Source: Sorangium aterium (GTDB lineage: Bacteria; Myxococcota_A; Polyangia; Polyangiales; Polyangiaceae). From it: DNA of 64,000 nt. The stretch spans positions 789,501-853,500 of the forward strand of contig NZ_JAQNDK010000006.1 of assembly GCF_028368935.1 (NCBI RefSeq). Direction: 5' to 3'. Positions 16,393-26,947 of this stretch are shown piece by piece. Both the position numbers and the translations under genes were made by a program. The notes below the pieces were generated by a model, which was given only the letters and a program-made list of their open reading frames with translations, was not told the DNA's origin and ran no database searches. Every line of letters starts with the position of its first letter. The first letter of the stretch is position 1.

Positions 16393-18207
16393 ATGAAAGC
16401 GCACTTGGTGACGAAAGTGGCTCGGATTGCTCTTCTGACGGGCATGGGACTTCCCCTGGGCTGCGACGGCTGCGACTCGGAGCCCGAGGACGGCGCCACC
16501 TCGTCGGCGAGCGGCGTCGGGGGCGCCGGCGGGCAAGGCGGCGAAGGCGGCGTCGGCGGGCAGGGCGGGGCCGGAGCCGGCGGCGGGCAAGGCGGTGAAG
16601 GCGGCGCCGGCGGCAGCGGTGGAGTCGGAGGCGCCGGCGGGCAAGGGGGCGAAGCGGGCGCCGGCGGCAGCGGTGGAGTCGGAGGCGCCGGCGGCAGCGG
16701 TGGAGTGGGAGGCGCCGGCGGGCAAGGTGGCGAAGCGGGCGCGGGCGCATCAGGTGGAGTGGGGGGCGCAGGAAGCGGCGGCGGCGCGGGCGGAAGTGGT
16801 GGCGGCGAGCCTCCGGCGTTCCTCGGAGATGCCCTGTGGGGGCGCGGCGCCGGCGATGCCAAGAACGAGCGAATCGAGGCGATCGCTGCAGATCCGCACG
16901 AGAACGTCGTCCTGGTCGGCGGCTTCGAGACTTCGATCAACTTCGGCGGTGAGGCGGACGCCCTCGTGAGCGAGGGTGATCTCGACCTCTTCGTCGTGAA
17001 GCTCGACGCAGCGGGGGGCCACGTCTGGAGCAGGCGTTTCGGCGACAAGTCCGAGCAGGTTGCGTTCGCGGTGGCCACGGATTCGATCGGCAACGTCGTC
17101 GTCGCCGGGGAGTTCGAGGGAACCCTCAACTTCGGCGCGGACCCGAGCACGGCGCTCGTGAGCGCCGGTGGGAAGGACCTCTTCGTTGCCAAGCTCGACG
17201 CCGACGGCAACCACGTCTTCAGCAAGCGCTTTGGCGGCGAGCTCGACCAGGGCGCCACGGCCGTGGCCGTCACCGAGGCGGGCGAGATCGTCGTCCTCGG
17301 CATGGTCGACGGCAGCATCAATTTCAGCGAGGATCCCGGGACCGCGCTCGAGGGGAGCGGCAGTCCCAACGTCGTCGTCGCGAAGCTCGACCCGAGCGGC
17401 GGCCACCTCTGGAGCCGGCGATTCGGGTCCGCGGAGAGCTGGCAGCGCTTCCGCAGCGTCGCGGTCGGCGAGTCGGCCCTCTACGCGGCCGGCGCGTTCG
17501 GCGGAAAGCTCGAGATCGACGGCCACGCCGTGGAGAGCGCCGTCGACGGCTCGCGCGACGGCGAGCCGATCTACGGCATCGATGGGCTCGTTCTGCGGTT
17601 CGATCTCGCATCGGGCGGCCTCGCCTGGGCTCGGTCGCTCGGCGCCGCCGGCGAGCAGTTCGCCAAGTTCGTCACCCTCGGGCTCGACGGCCATCCGGTC
17701 GTCCTCGGCAACTACAGCGCTCCGTTCCGCGTCGGGTCCACGGACATCGAGCAGGCTCCGGTCGGGGAGTACGACCTCTACCTGGCCCGGCTCGACGCAG
17801 GGACGGGTGCGCCGCTCGCCGCCCGCGGGCTTCCCTCCGCGGGCGACGAGTTCGTCTGGGGCTTCTCGCAGGATCCCTGGGGCAACCACGTGCTGAGCGG
17901 TTACTTCACGGAGGCGCTCGAGCTCGGCGGGGCGCCGGTCGAGATCGAGCCGCCCGAGTCGGGCGATGCGTTCGTCGCGAAGCTCAGCCAGGACTTCTCC
18001 GAGGAGCTCTGGTCCGACGTCTACCGCGATGGGGTCTTCTGCTTCGCCACGGCCCAGGCCGTCACCGGCAGCGGGAACACCGTCGCCGCCGGCCTCTTCC
18101 ACGGCGCGCGGATCGAGCTCGGCGGAGGCCTCCCCGCCATCGAGCACAGCGCGCCTGCGGGCGACCGAAGCAACGCCGACGTCTTCCTCGTCACCCTGTC
18201 GCCGTGA
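16393..18207 (+). CDS. SBBP-repeat beta-propeller lipoprotein with long Gly-rich stalk
   Basis: A 604-residue lipoprotein. The ATG at 16393 is preceded by GGAGG (16384-16388); the signal MKAHLVTKVARIALLTGMGL leads to the lipobox PLGC. Residues about 35-130 are a Gly-rich stalk (GGVGGAGGQGGEAGAGG units). The rest is SBBP propeller repeats: NVVLVGGFETSINFGGE, NVVVAGEFEGTLNFGAD, EIVVLGMVDGSINFSED and so on, each followed by DLFVVKLDAAGGHVWSRRFG-like strands. Paralogue of the gene at 11256-12710, but monocistronic and with a much longer stalk. Presumably surface-displayed; no catalytic residues recognised. Confidence 0.85.
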   Translation: MKAHLVTKVARIALLTGMGLPLGCDGCDSEPEDGATSSASGVGGAGGQGGEGGVGGQGGAGAGGGQGGEGGAGGSGGVGGAGGQGGEAGAGGSGGVGGAGGSGGVGGAGGQGGEAGAGASGGVGGAGSGGGAGGSGGGEPPAFLGDALWGRGAGDAKNERIEAIAADPHENVVLVGGFETSINFGGEADALVSEGDLDLFVVKLDAAGGHVWSRRFGDKSEQVAFAVATDSIGNVVVAGEFEGTLNFGADPSTALVSAGGKDLFVAKLDADGNHVFSKRFGGELDQGATAVAVTEAGEIVVLGMVDGSINFSEDPGTALEGSGSPNVVVAKLDPSGGHLWSRRFGSAESWQRFRSVAVGESALYAAGAFGGKLEIDGHAVESAVDGSRDGEPIYGIDGLVLRFDLASGGLAWARSLGAAGEQFAKFVTLGLDGHPVVLGNYSAPFRVGSTDIEQAPVGEYDLYLARLDAGTGAPLAARGLPSAGDEFVWGFSQDPWGNHVLSGYFTEALELGGAPVEIEPPESGDAFVAKLSQDFSEELWSDVYRDGVFCFATAQAVTGSGNTVAAGLFHGARIELGGGLPAIEHSAPAGDRSNADVFLVTLSP

Positions 18208-18212
18208 CGGCA

Positions 18213-18246
18213 GATCGGGCGCGGAGGGATCCCCGCGCGCCCGATC
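18213..18246. terminator. Bidirectional hairpin terminator between convergent genes
   Basis: A perfect 11-bp stem, GATCGGGCGCG (18213-18223) with CGCGCCCGATC (18236-18246), and a 12-base loop sit between the stop of the SBBP gene and the stop of the convergent KGG gene. The placement fits a shared terminator. Confidence 0.65.
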
Positions 18247-18273
18247 ACCGACGCTGGTGTGCCGCCGCGCCGC

Positions 18274-18654
18274 TCAGTTGGCTTCGTTGCGCTGCTGGTC
18301 GGCGCGCTGCGCGGTGCTGCTGCCCTGCTCGCCCTCGCGCTCGCCCTCACCCGGCGCGCCGCTCGGTCCGTCGCTGCGCGACTCGCCGCCCTTGCGCCCG
18401 ATCTGCGCCATGTGTCCGCGGTTCTGGCTCACGGCCGCGCCGCCTTTGCGGCCGATCGCGGCCATGTGCTCGCGATTCTGGCTCACGCTCGCGCCGCCCT
18501 TGCGGCCGGCTGCGCGGGCCTCCTCGGAGCTGAACTCGTGGGCCGTGCCCTTCTCGTGCGCGGCCTTGCCGCCCATGCTCGCGATCGCGCGTTGCTGCTT
18601 CTGGTCCATCGCCGCGAACCCACGACTGCTGCTCTGACCGTGTTGCTGTGCCAT
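18274..18654 (-). CDS. KGG-repeat stress-induced small protein
   Basis: A 126-residue, very hydrophilic protein. The ATG at 18654 follows AAGGAG by 6 bases. It starts MAQQHGQSSSRGFAAMDQ and then carries four KGG motifs: SMGGKAAHEKG, AAGRKGGASVSQNREHM, AIGRKGGAAVSQNRGHM and QIGRKGGESRSD. This is the repeat of the general stress protein family that includes E. coli YciG and Bacillus GsiB-like proteins (plant LEA-like). The likely role is protection under stress or starvation in the cytoplasm. The last 30 residues are a low-complexity Glu/Gln/Arg tail. An upstream in-frame extension lacks any family similarity and is rejected. Confidence 0.88.
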   Translation of the reverse strand: MAQQHGQSSSRGFAAMDQKQQRAIASMGGKAAHEKGTAHEFSSEEARAAGRKGGASVSQNREHMAAIGRKGGAAVSQNRGHMAQIGRKGGESRSDGPSGAPGEGEREGEQGSSTAQRADQQRNEAN

Positions 18655-19600
18655 GAGTCGTCTCCTTGGTGTCTGGGCGCATCGCTTCAGCCCCCGCACG
18701 GGCGACCCAGGCGTGGTGCCCTGTGGGATCGTCGCTGAGCGATGTCGGCTCCTCGGGGGGACTGCAACGTGAGTGCCATGAAGAGGGATCCATGGACACT
18801 CGACGTCACCGGCGCGGATCCAAGGGCCATCCGTGGATTCTCGTGAGAGCTCGGGAGCGTCCAGGGTGCGCTCCAGCCGGGCGAGGTGACGGCGATGCTC
18901 CGCGCGCACCCGGGGGAGGACGCGGTTTCTGCGCCGACGTGCGCCGCGCCCATTGCATCGCGTTGCGTCCAGCGCTGCTCAGCCCGGCCGAGACCGGCGT
19001 TCCAGCGGACGGCCCGCCGCGCGGCAGACTGCCCCACGGGTCGTGAGCGGGCGGGCCATCGCGCCTCGTCCTCGGCGCGCGGTCGAGATGACGCGCTCTC
19101 TCGTGTGGACGACTCGGGCGCTCGCGACGTCGCCGACGTCACGGCCGCCGGGCCGCCGCGAGGATCGAGCTCCGGTGTCCAGAGCGCTTGACGGCGCGAG
19201 TTCTCGAGCACCATCGCCGACCCCGGCGTCGCGGGCGCAGCCGTCGCGCAGAGCCGGAGGTGACGCCGCCGCGCAGATTCTGCGCGTCAGCGAGCCCTGC
19301 AGCGCAACCTGGGACGCGACGGCGGCATCGTGGCGACGCGTAGACGCTGCGCCGCTGCGTCGCCGCGTTCGCACGCGAGCGGCCCGCCGAGGCGGCGGTG
19401 GGCTGTCGCCCAGGCGCCGCGCCGGGGGCGCGGAGGCTCCTGCCGCCGTCGAGCGGCGCGAGGCGGGCCGTCAAAAACTCGACATCCGCGTGGCCCCCGA
19501 GTTGCTCCGCCTGTTGCCTCCCGGTCGCTGGAGCGTCACCGATGTCACGGTGACGCCACGCGCGAACACGTGATAGAGAGCGGCCCGGCGTCAGCAGCCC
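18655..19600. other. 946-bp region without a convincing gene
   Basis: Several open frames cross it on both strands, but all are Arg/Ala/Pro-rich with no recognisable domain, and they overlap one another. It lies upstream of both flanking genes (KGG on the minus strand, the PAP2-like gene on the plus strand), so it is probably regulatory or eroded DNA. The clearest element is a dyad at 19533-19556. Confidence 0.5.
19533..19556. promoter_or_regulatory. Perfect 9-bp dyad upstream of the PAP2/Aur1-like gene
   Basis: GCGTCACCG, a 6-base spacer ATGTCA, then CGGTGACGC. It is centred about 56 bp upstream of the ATG at 19601, where an operator or a leader hairpin could act. The function is inferred only from symmetry and position. 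Confidence 0.4.
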
Positions 19601-20659
19601 ATGCGCACCATGCCATCCCTGGAACGTCCCCGAATGCAAGAGAGGCTCACAACGGACTGTGACGAGGTCGCCGGCTCCGGCGGGCTGGTCGACGTCGAGC
19701 GCGAAGGCGCGCTGTTGAAGGACGCTCTACGCGGCCTGGTCGGCGTGTTCGCTCTCCACGACGTGATCCTCATCGGCTATCTCGTCTTGACGACGATGTT
19801 CCTGCTCGGGGCGCCGCCGACGGAGCTGCGAGCGCAGTCCATGAACCGCAATCTCGCGGGCATCGCCGCCCTGGTGTCCGTCTGTTTGCTCGTTCGTCGC
19901 GCCACGTTCCTGGCGCCGCTGCTCCGGAGCGTGCTTTACCGACTCTCGCTCGTCGGCGCCTTCCTCCTCAACTACCTGTCGCTCCGGACCCTTCTGCCGG
20001 CGGTCCGGAGCGATAGCGTCGACGCGGAGCTCCTCCACCTCGACCTCCTCCTCTTCCACGTCGAGCCAGCCCTCTGGATGGAGCGCTTCAACACGCGCCC
20101 GATCGTGGAGTGGTTCTCCTTCTTCTATTTCAGCTACTTCTTGATCTGTTTCCTCTCGATGGTGCTGGCGGTCTGGGTCGCCCGCCCCGGCCGGGGGACG
20201 ACGGAGTACGCGGTCGGCTCCACGCTCGTCTACTGTGTTGGCCAGCTCGGCTACATGGCGGTCCCTGCGTACGGCCCGATCAAGGCGCTGAGCCACCTCT
20301 ACCAGGGGCCGCTGGACGGCGGCTTCTTCTGGGGCTGCGTGAGCAGCGTCGTGCAGGCCGGCGGCGCGATGAAGGACGTCTTTCCCTCCTTGCACACCGC
20401 CGCGCCGCTCTGGTTCGCCCTCTATACGTTCCACCGCGCGCGCACCGACCGGCGCCTCTTCTGGCTTGCCGTGGTGGCCGCGTTCTTCTCCATGAACATC
20501 ATCGTCTCCACCATGCTCCTCCGCTGGCACTACGCGGTCGACGTGGTCGCCGGCGTCGTCCTGGCCGTTGGCACGGCGTGGCTCACGCCGCGGCTAGTCC
20601 GCTGGGAAGAGGGCCTCCGCGCCCGCCTGGGTCAGCCGCAGCCGTGGAGCTTCCGGTAA
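19601..20659 (+). CDS. PAP2-superfamily membrane enzyme, Aur1/inositolphosphotransferase-like
   Basis: A 352-residue polytopic membrane protein. Six or more hydrophobic helices are visible (VFALHDVILIGYLVLTTMFL, LIGVAF-type segments, WFSFFYFSYFLICFLSMVLA, LFWLAVVAAFFSMNIIVSTML). The active-site motifs of lipid phosphatase/phosphotransferases of the Aur1 and sphingomyelin-synthase type are present: FPSLHT (residues about 265-270) and HYAVDVVAG (about 309-317), giving the His-His-Asp triad. A plausible role is transfer of a phospho-headgroup to a lipid acceptor such as ceramide; some myxobacteria make sphingolipids. ATGs at 19601 and 19613 are both possible starts and no clear ribosome-binding site is visible. 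It is monocistronic. Confidence 0.78.
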   Translation: MRTMPSLERPRMQERLTTDCDEVAGSGGLVDVEREGALLKDALRGLVGVFALHDVILIGYLVLTTMFLLGAPPTELRAQSMNRNLAGIAALVSVCLLVRRATFLAPLLRSVLYRLSLVGAFLLNYLSLRTLLPAVRSDSVDAELLHLDLLLFHVEPALWMERFNTRPIVEWFSFFYFSYFLICFLSMVLAVWVARPGRGTTEYAVGSTLVYCVGQLGYMAVPAYGPIKALSHLYQGPLDGGFFWGCVSSVVQAGGAMKDVFPSLHTAAPLWFALYTFHRARTDRRLFWLAVVAAFFSMNIIVSTMLLRWHYAVDVVAGVVLAVGTAWLTPRLVRWEEGLRARLGQPQPWSFR

Positions 20660-20934
20660 GCGCGCCTCTCCGGCCCTGGCGCGCTCCTGCCCCGCGCGCC
20701 TTCGAGCCGGGGGAGCAGGTCTCAATGAGCCGGCCCCGGCCTGAGCTCGGTGAGCACGAGCAGGGCGCCGGCAGCGGGCTGGGCGACAGCTTGGCGCAGG
20801 GGCTCTCCGGGCCAGGAAAGGCGATGAAGCGGCGGGTGGCAGACTCGCCCCACGTCATCGAGCGTGGGTGCCGCTCAGCCCCGTGACGCCCGCCGCGGGG
20901 CTGCCGTCGTCCAACGTGACCTTCTGGCGGCCGC

Positions 20935-22875
<1,941 letters not shown>

Positions 22876-22927
22876 CGAGTTGTCCTGGGCGCCCAGCGCG
22901 CCCTCATGAGCTGACGGTCACTGAGCG

Positions 22928-22962
22928 CTCCGCCCTCCGCCCTCCGTCCTCCATCCTCCGTC
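22928..22962. repeat. Five tandem heptamers CTCCRYC
   Basis: CTCCGCC, CTCCGCC, CTCCGTC, CTCCATC, CTCCGTC in direct succession, followed by CTCAAAA. A short tandem repeat in the exporter leader that could change promoter spacing by 7 bp per unit. Confidence 0.7.
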
Positions 22963-23024
22963 CTCAAAATGCACTAACCGGGCCAGCTCTGCCTTGACCG
23001 TGACCATGGAGGAGGTGTGGGAGG

Positions 23025-23048
23025 GGGCTGCTGCCTCAGCAGCAGCCC
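23025..23048. other. Perfect 10-bp hairpin in the hybrid kinase leader
   Basis: GGGCTGCTGC, loop CTCA, GCAGCAGCCC. It lies about 140 bases upstream of the likely start of the hybrid kinase. It could terminate or attenuate a transcript from the left, or be a leader structure. Confidence 0.45.
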
Positions 23049-23189
23049 GTGGTGATCGGCTGCTGCGGCGCACGCAGGGGTGGTCCTGCGCTCGAACGAT
23101 CCGGATCCACGCGCGGGCCCCCCGTGGAAGTTCAAGGTGGCTGTCGCTCGGCCCTTGCGTGGTCGGCGATCTCCGCTAAGCGCATCAGG

Positions 23190-26100
23190 ATGAGCTGTTC
23201 TCTGTCTCGAGCAGCCGCGAGCGTGATGCGAGAAGGGATGAAACAGCGGTCGAGCGAGGAACGCGCAGAAGGGCGCGACTTCATCGAATGCCTGGAAGAC
23301 CTCGCGATCGTGCGACCCGTGGATGACTCCGAAGAACATCTCCTCTGGGACACCGAGCTTCTGAAGCAGGAGCTCGCCCGCGCGAGCCCTGGTCGCGAGT
23401 CGGGGCTGATGCGGCTCCTCGCGGCGCGGGTCGCGATGAACAGCTCTTTCCAGTTCTTCGGCCTGCTCGACGCCCACGGTACGAGCTGGGAGTCGAACCA
23501 TACCTCGACCCGCGGCGCCGGCGTGGAGCGGAGGGAGGTGCACGGCGTGCCCTTCTGGGAGTGCCGCTGGTGGCAGGGCTCGCCGGAGATCCAGGAGCGC
23601 CTGAAGGACGCGGTGCGGCGCGCGGCGCGCGGCGAGTTCGTCAGGTACGACGTGGATGTCCTCGGGGGCAACGAAGGTGAGCGGCGCATCACCATCGATT
23701 TCAACCTGAACCCCGTCAAGGATCGGCAGGGCAAGGTGGTCTTCATGATCGCCGAGGGGCGGGACGTCACCGAGCAGCGGCGGCTCGAGCGCGAGGTCGC
23801 GCAGCACCGGGACGAGCTCGCGACGCTCGACCGCCTCAAGACGGAGTTCGTGGCCAACGTGAGCCACGAGTTCCGCACCCCGCTCACCCTCATCCTCGGG
23901 CGCGTCGAGGACGCGCTGTCGAGCCAGGCGAGGTCGCTCTCGGGCGACGGCCTCTCCGCGGCCCACAGGAGCACCCTCCGGCTCCTCCGGCTCGTGAACA
24001 CGCTGCTCGATTTCTCCCGCATCGAGGCGGGGCGCCTCCAGACGTCGTTCGCGCCCACCGATCTCGCGCGGCTCACCGCGGAGCTCGCGAGCTCCTTCCG
24101 CTCGCTGATCGAGGGCGCGGGCCTGTCGCTCGTCGTGGACTGCCCGCCGCTGCCCGAGCCCGTCTACGTCGACGCGGCGCAATGGGAGAAGGTCGTCATG
24201 AACCTCCTCTCGAACGCCTTCAAGTTCACGTTCGAGGGGGAGATCGCGGTCTCGCTGCGCGCTCACCCGGACCACGTCGAGCTGACCGTGCGCGACACCG
24301 GCACCGGGATCCCCTCGGAGGAGCTCCCGCGCATCTTCGAGCGGTTCCACCGCGTGCAGGGCGCGCGCAGCCGGAGCATCGAGGGCACCGGGATCGGGCT
24401 CGCCCTCGTCCAGGAGCTCGTCAAGGCGCACGGCGGCTCGCTGCGCGCCTCGAGCGCGGTGGGGCAGGGGAGCGCGTTCACCGTGGCGATCCCGAGGGGC
24501 CGCGCGCACCTGGCGCCGGAGCGCGTGGTCGCCGCCGGGGAGCCGGCGCCCTCGGCGGCGAGCGCGAACCTCCACGTGCTCGAGGCGTCCCAGTGGTCCT
24601 CGCGTGGGTGCGAAGGCGCGGCGCCGACGGGCCCGGAGCCGCGCGCCGACGCCGCGCCCGTGCAGGTCACCCCGGGGGGCGGAGAGGGGCGGATCCTCGT
24701 CGCCGACGACAACGCGGACATGCGCGAGTACCTCATCCACCTGCTCACGCCGAGGTGGAGCGTGGAGGCGGCCTCGGACGGGCGGGCGGCCCTCGAGGCC
24801 GCGCTCGCGCGCCCGCCCGACCTCGTGGTGAGCGACGTGATGATGCCCGAGCTCGACGGCGTGGCGCTCCTCCGGGAGCTCCGGGCGGACCCGAGGACGA
24901 GCAGCGTCCCTGTGGTGCTCGTGTCCGCTCGGGCGGGGGAGGACGCCGTCGTCGAGGGCCTCGACACGGGGGCGGACGATTACCTGGTGAAGCCGTTCTC
25001 GCCGCGCGAGCTCCTCGCCCGCGTCCGGACGCAGATCGAGATGGCGCGGATGCGGCGGCGCGCCGTCGAGGCCGCGGAGCGCGAGCGCGCGCAGGAGCTG
25101 CCTCGCTTCCTGGACGCGGCGAGCGTGGTGCTGGCCGAGTCGCTCGACTATTCCACGACGCTCGCGCGGGTGGCGCAGCTCGCGGTGCCTGTGCTCGCCG
25201 ACTTCTGCCTCGTCGACGCGCTCGACGAGGAGGACGGCACCTTCCGGCGGGTGGGCGTGGCGCACTCGGACCCCTCGCTCGCCGCCGTGGCCGAGGAGGC
25301 GAAGCGCTTCGCGCCCAAGCTCGACGGCAACCCGGAGCACCCGCCGACCAAGGTGCTCCTCGAGCAGAGGTCGGTGCTCGTCGAGCACTTCACCGACGAG
25401 CAGATGTGCGCCATCGCGCAGAACGACGATCACCTCCGGGTGATCCGGGCCATCGGGGGGCACTCGTTCATGTGCGTCCCGCTGGCGCGGCGGGGGCGGC
25501 TCTTCGGGACGCTGACCTTCATCGTCGTGCGATCCGAGCGCCGGTACAGCCCGGCGGACCTCGCGGCGGCGGAGGAGCTCGGGCGCCGCTGCGCGCTCGC
25601 GGTGGACAACGCGCGCCTGTACAGGGACGCGCAGAGCGCGATCGCGCTGCGGGACGAGTTCCTCTCGATCGCCTCCCACGAGCTGAAGACGCCGCTCACC
25701 CCGCTCGCGCTGCAGATCCAGACCCTGATGCGCCGCGCGCCCGAGCTGTGCCATGACAGCGAGCGCCTCCCGTGGCTCATGGACCGGCTCGGGCTCGTTC
25801 GCCGGCAGAGCGAGCGGCTGAGACGGCTCGTCGATAACCTCCTCGACATCTCCCGCATTTCCGCGGGGCGCCTCGCCCTGGAGCTGGAGCAGGTCCGGCT
25901 GTCGGACATCGTCCGGCAGGTGGTGTCTCGCTTCCAGGAGGGCGGCGAGATCGCGGAGGCGGGCTCGCGGGTCACCGTGAGCGCGGCGGACGACGTCGCA
26001 GGGAGCTGGGATCGGGTGCGGCTCGAGCAGGTCGTCGAAAACCTCGTCTCGAACGCGCTCAAATATGGTCAGGGAAACCCGATCGAGATCACCGTCGCCC

Positions 26101-26384
26101 CGATGGGCCCGATGGCCACGTTGACGATCGCGGACCACGGCATCGGGATCGCGCAGGAGCACATCGGGCGGATCTTCGGGCGGTTCGAGCGCGCCGTGTC
26201 GGCGCGGCACTATGGCGGCCTGGGCATGGGGCTCTACATCACGATGCAGGTGGTCGAAGCGCTGGATGGTTCGATCGAGGTGAGCTCTGCCCTGGGAGAG
26301 GGCTCGACCTTCAAGGTGACCCTGCCGCTCGCCGGCCCTCGGGGCTCGGGCCGGCGGGGTCTGCCGGGATTCGAGGGCGCCTGA
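23190..26384 (+). CDS. Hybrid sensor histidine kinase with two complete kinase modules
   Basis: A 1064-residue cytosolic sensor. Order: PAS-like domain (residues about 30-200); HisKA with VSHEFRTPL (His about 226); HATPase with NLLSNAFKF and GTGIGLAL; receiver domain with the acceptor Asp in VVSDVMMPELDG (about 548) and Lys in YLVKPFSP; GAF-like domain (about 620-800, FLDAASVVLAESLDYSTTLA onward); second HisKA with ASHELKTPL (His about 830); and second HATPase (NLVSNALKY, GLGMGLYI). No membrane helix is visible. One chain thus holds two phosphorylation sites plus a receiver, an internal relay. A response regulator follows 85 bp downstream, probably in the same transcript. The start is uncertain: ATGs at 23190, 23226 and 23238 are all possible. 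Confidence 0.85.
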   Translation: MSCSLSRAAASVMREGMKQRSSEERAEGRDFIECLEDLAIVRPVDDSEEHLLWDTELLKQELARASPGRESGLMRLLAARVAMNSSFQFFGLLDAHGTSWESNHTSTRGAGVERREVHGVPFWECRWWQGSPEIQERLKDAVRRAARGEFVRYDVDVLGGNEGERRITIDFNLNPVKDRQGKVVFMIAEGRDVTEQRRLEREVAQHRDELATLDRLKTEFVANVSHEFRTPLTLILGRVEDALSSQARSLSGDGLSAAHRSTLRLLRLVNTLLDFSRIEAGRLQTSFAPTDLARLTAELASSFRSLIEGAGLSLVVDCPPLPEPVYVDAAQWEKVVMNLLSNAFKFTFEGEIAVSLRAHPDHVELTVRDTGTGIPSEELPRIFERFHRVQGARSRSIEGTGIGLALVQELVKAHGGSLRASSAVGQGSAFTVAIPRGRAHLAPERVVAAGEPAPSAASANLHVLEASQWSSRGCEGAAPTGPEPRADAAPVQVTPGGGEGRILVADDNADMREYLIHLLTPRWSVEAASDGRAALEAALARPPDLVVSDVMMPELDGVALLRELRADPRTSSVPVVLVSARAGEDAVVEGLDTGADDYLVKPFSPRELLARVRTQIEMARMRRRAVEAAERERAQELPRFLDAASVVLAESLDYSTTLARVAQLAVPVLADFCLVDALDEEDGTFRRVGVAHSDPSLAAVAEEAKRFAPKLDGNPEHPPTKVLLEQRSVLVEHFTDEQMCAIAQNDDHLRVIRAIGGHSFMCVPLARRGRLFGTLTFIVVRSERRYSPADLAAAEELGRRCALAVDNARLYRDAQSAIALRDEFLSIASHELKTPLTPLALQIQTLMRRAPELCHDSERLPWLMDRLGLVRRQSERLRRLVDNLLDISRISAGRLALELEQVRLSDIVRQVVSRFQEGGEIAEAGSRVTVSAADDVAGSWDRVRLEQVVENLVSNALKYGQGNPIEITVAPMGPMATLTIADHGIGIAQEHIGRIFGRFERAVSARHYGGLGMGLYITMQVVEALDGSIEVSSALGEGSTFKVTLPLAGPRGSGRRGLPGFEGA

Positions 26385-26469
26385 GGCGCCCGGCGCGAGG
26401 GGGGCCCGCGGGCCGGCCCGAGGTCGTGGCGCCCTGGTCGCCGTCACCCTGCGAAGGGAGCGAGTGCGC

Positions 26470-26850
26470 ATGACGATGAGCCGTCCCAGCAAGCGCATCC
26501 TGATCGTCGATGACGACGCCGCGATTCGCCGTACCTTGAGCGAGCTCCTGGAAGAGGAGGGATATGCCGTCGCCTGCGCCGCGAACGGGCGCGAGGCCCT
26601 GGCAACCCTGCGGGACGATCCCTCGTCCATCGCGCTCGTCCTGCTCGACCTGATGATGCCGGTCATGGATGGGTTCCAGTTTCGCGCCGAGCAGAAGCGC
26701 GACCCGACGCTCGCCGCCACGCCCACCGTGGTGATGACCGCGCGCGGCGCGACGGAGCGCGCCGGCATCGACGCGGACGCGATCCTCAGCAAGCCGTTCG
26801 ATGTGCTGAAGCTGATGGACACCATCGAGCGGAGCTTCCGGAGGGAGTGA
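26470..26850 (+). CDS. Single-domain response regulator (receiver)
   Basis: A 126-residue CheY-like receiver: acidic pair DDD in ILIVDDDAA, phospho-acceptor Asp in VLLDLMMPVMDG (residue about 55), Thr in VVMTARG and the conserved Lys in ILSKPFD. It has no output domain, so it probably works by protein contact or as a relay partner of the hybrid kinase just upstream. A ribosome-binding site (GAAGGGAG) ends about 10 bases before the ATG at 26470; a GTG two codons upstream and an ATG two codons downstream are alternatives. Confidence 0.87.
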   Translation: MTMSRPSKRILIVDDDAAIRRTLSELLEEEGYAVACAANGREALATLRDDPSSIALVLLDLMMPVMDGFQFRAEQKRDPTLAATPTVVMTARGATERAGIDADAILSKPFDVLKLMDTIERSFRRE

Positions 26851-26947
26851 TCCGGCGGCGCGCGGCGTGCGGGCTGGAAACTTCACGCCTTTCATGATTG
26901 GCCGGGAGCTGGCCGGCTCGCTCGAACCTGAGTCCGTCGGCCCGCAG

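Larger units (their letters stand above)
22876..23189. other. 314-bp divergent intergenic region with heptamer repeats and a hairpin
   Basis: Between the ABC exporter and the hybrid kinase. It contains the heptamer array at 22928-22962 and a perfect 10-bp hairpin at 23025-23048. The upstream part of the kinase frame extends into it but lacks protein-like sequence. Confidence 0.55.

Noticed and set aside
18666-19573. Overlapping open frames on both strands between the KGG and PAP2-like genes
   Set aside because: None has a domain, signal or clear start; several overlap each other fully, as expected by chance at this G+C.
22974-26825. Very long open frame on the minus strand opposite the hybrid kinase
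   Set aside because: Arg/Glu/His-rich antisense shadow of a G+C-rich gene. The plus strand encodes clear PAS, HisKA, HATPase, REC and GAF motifs.
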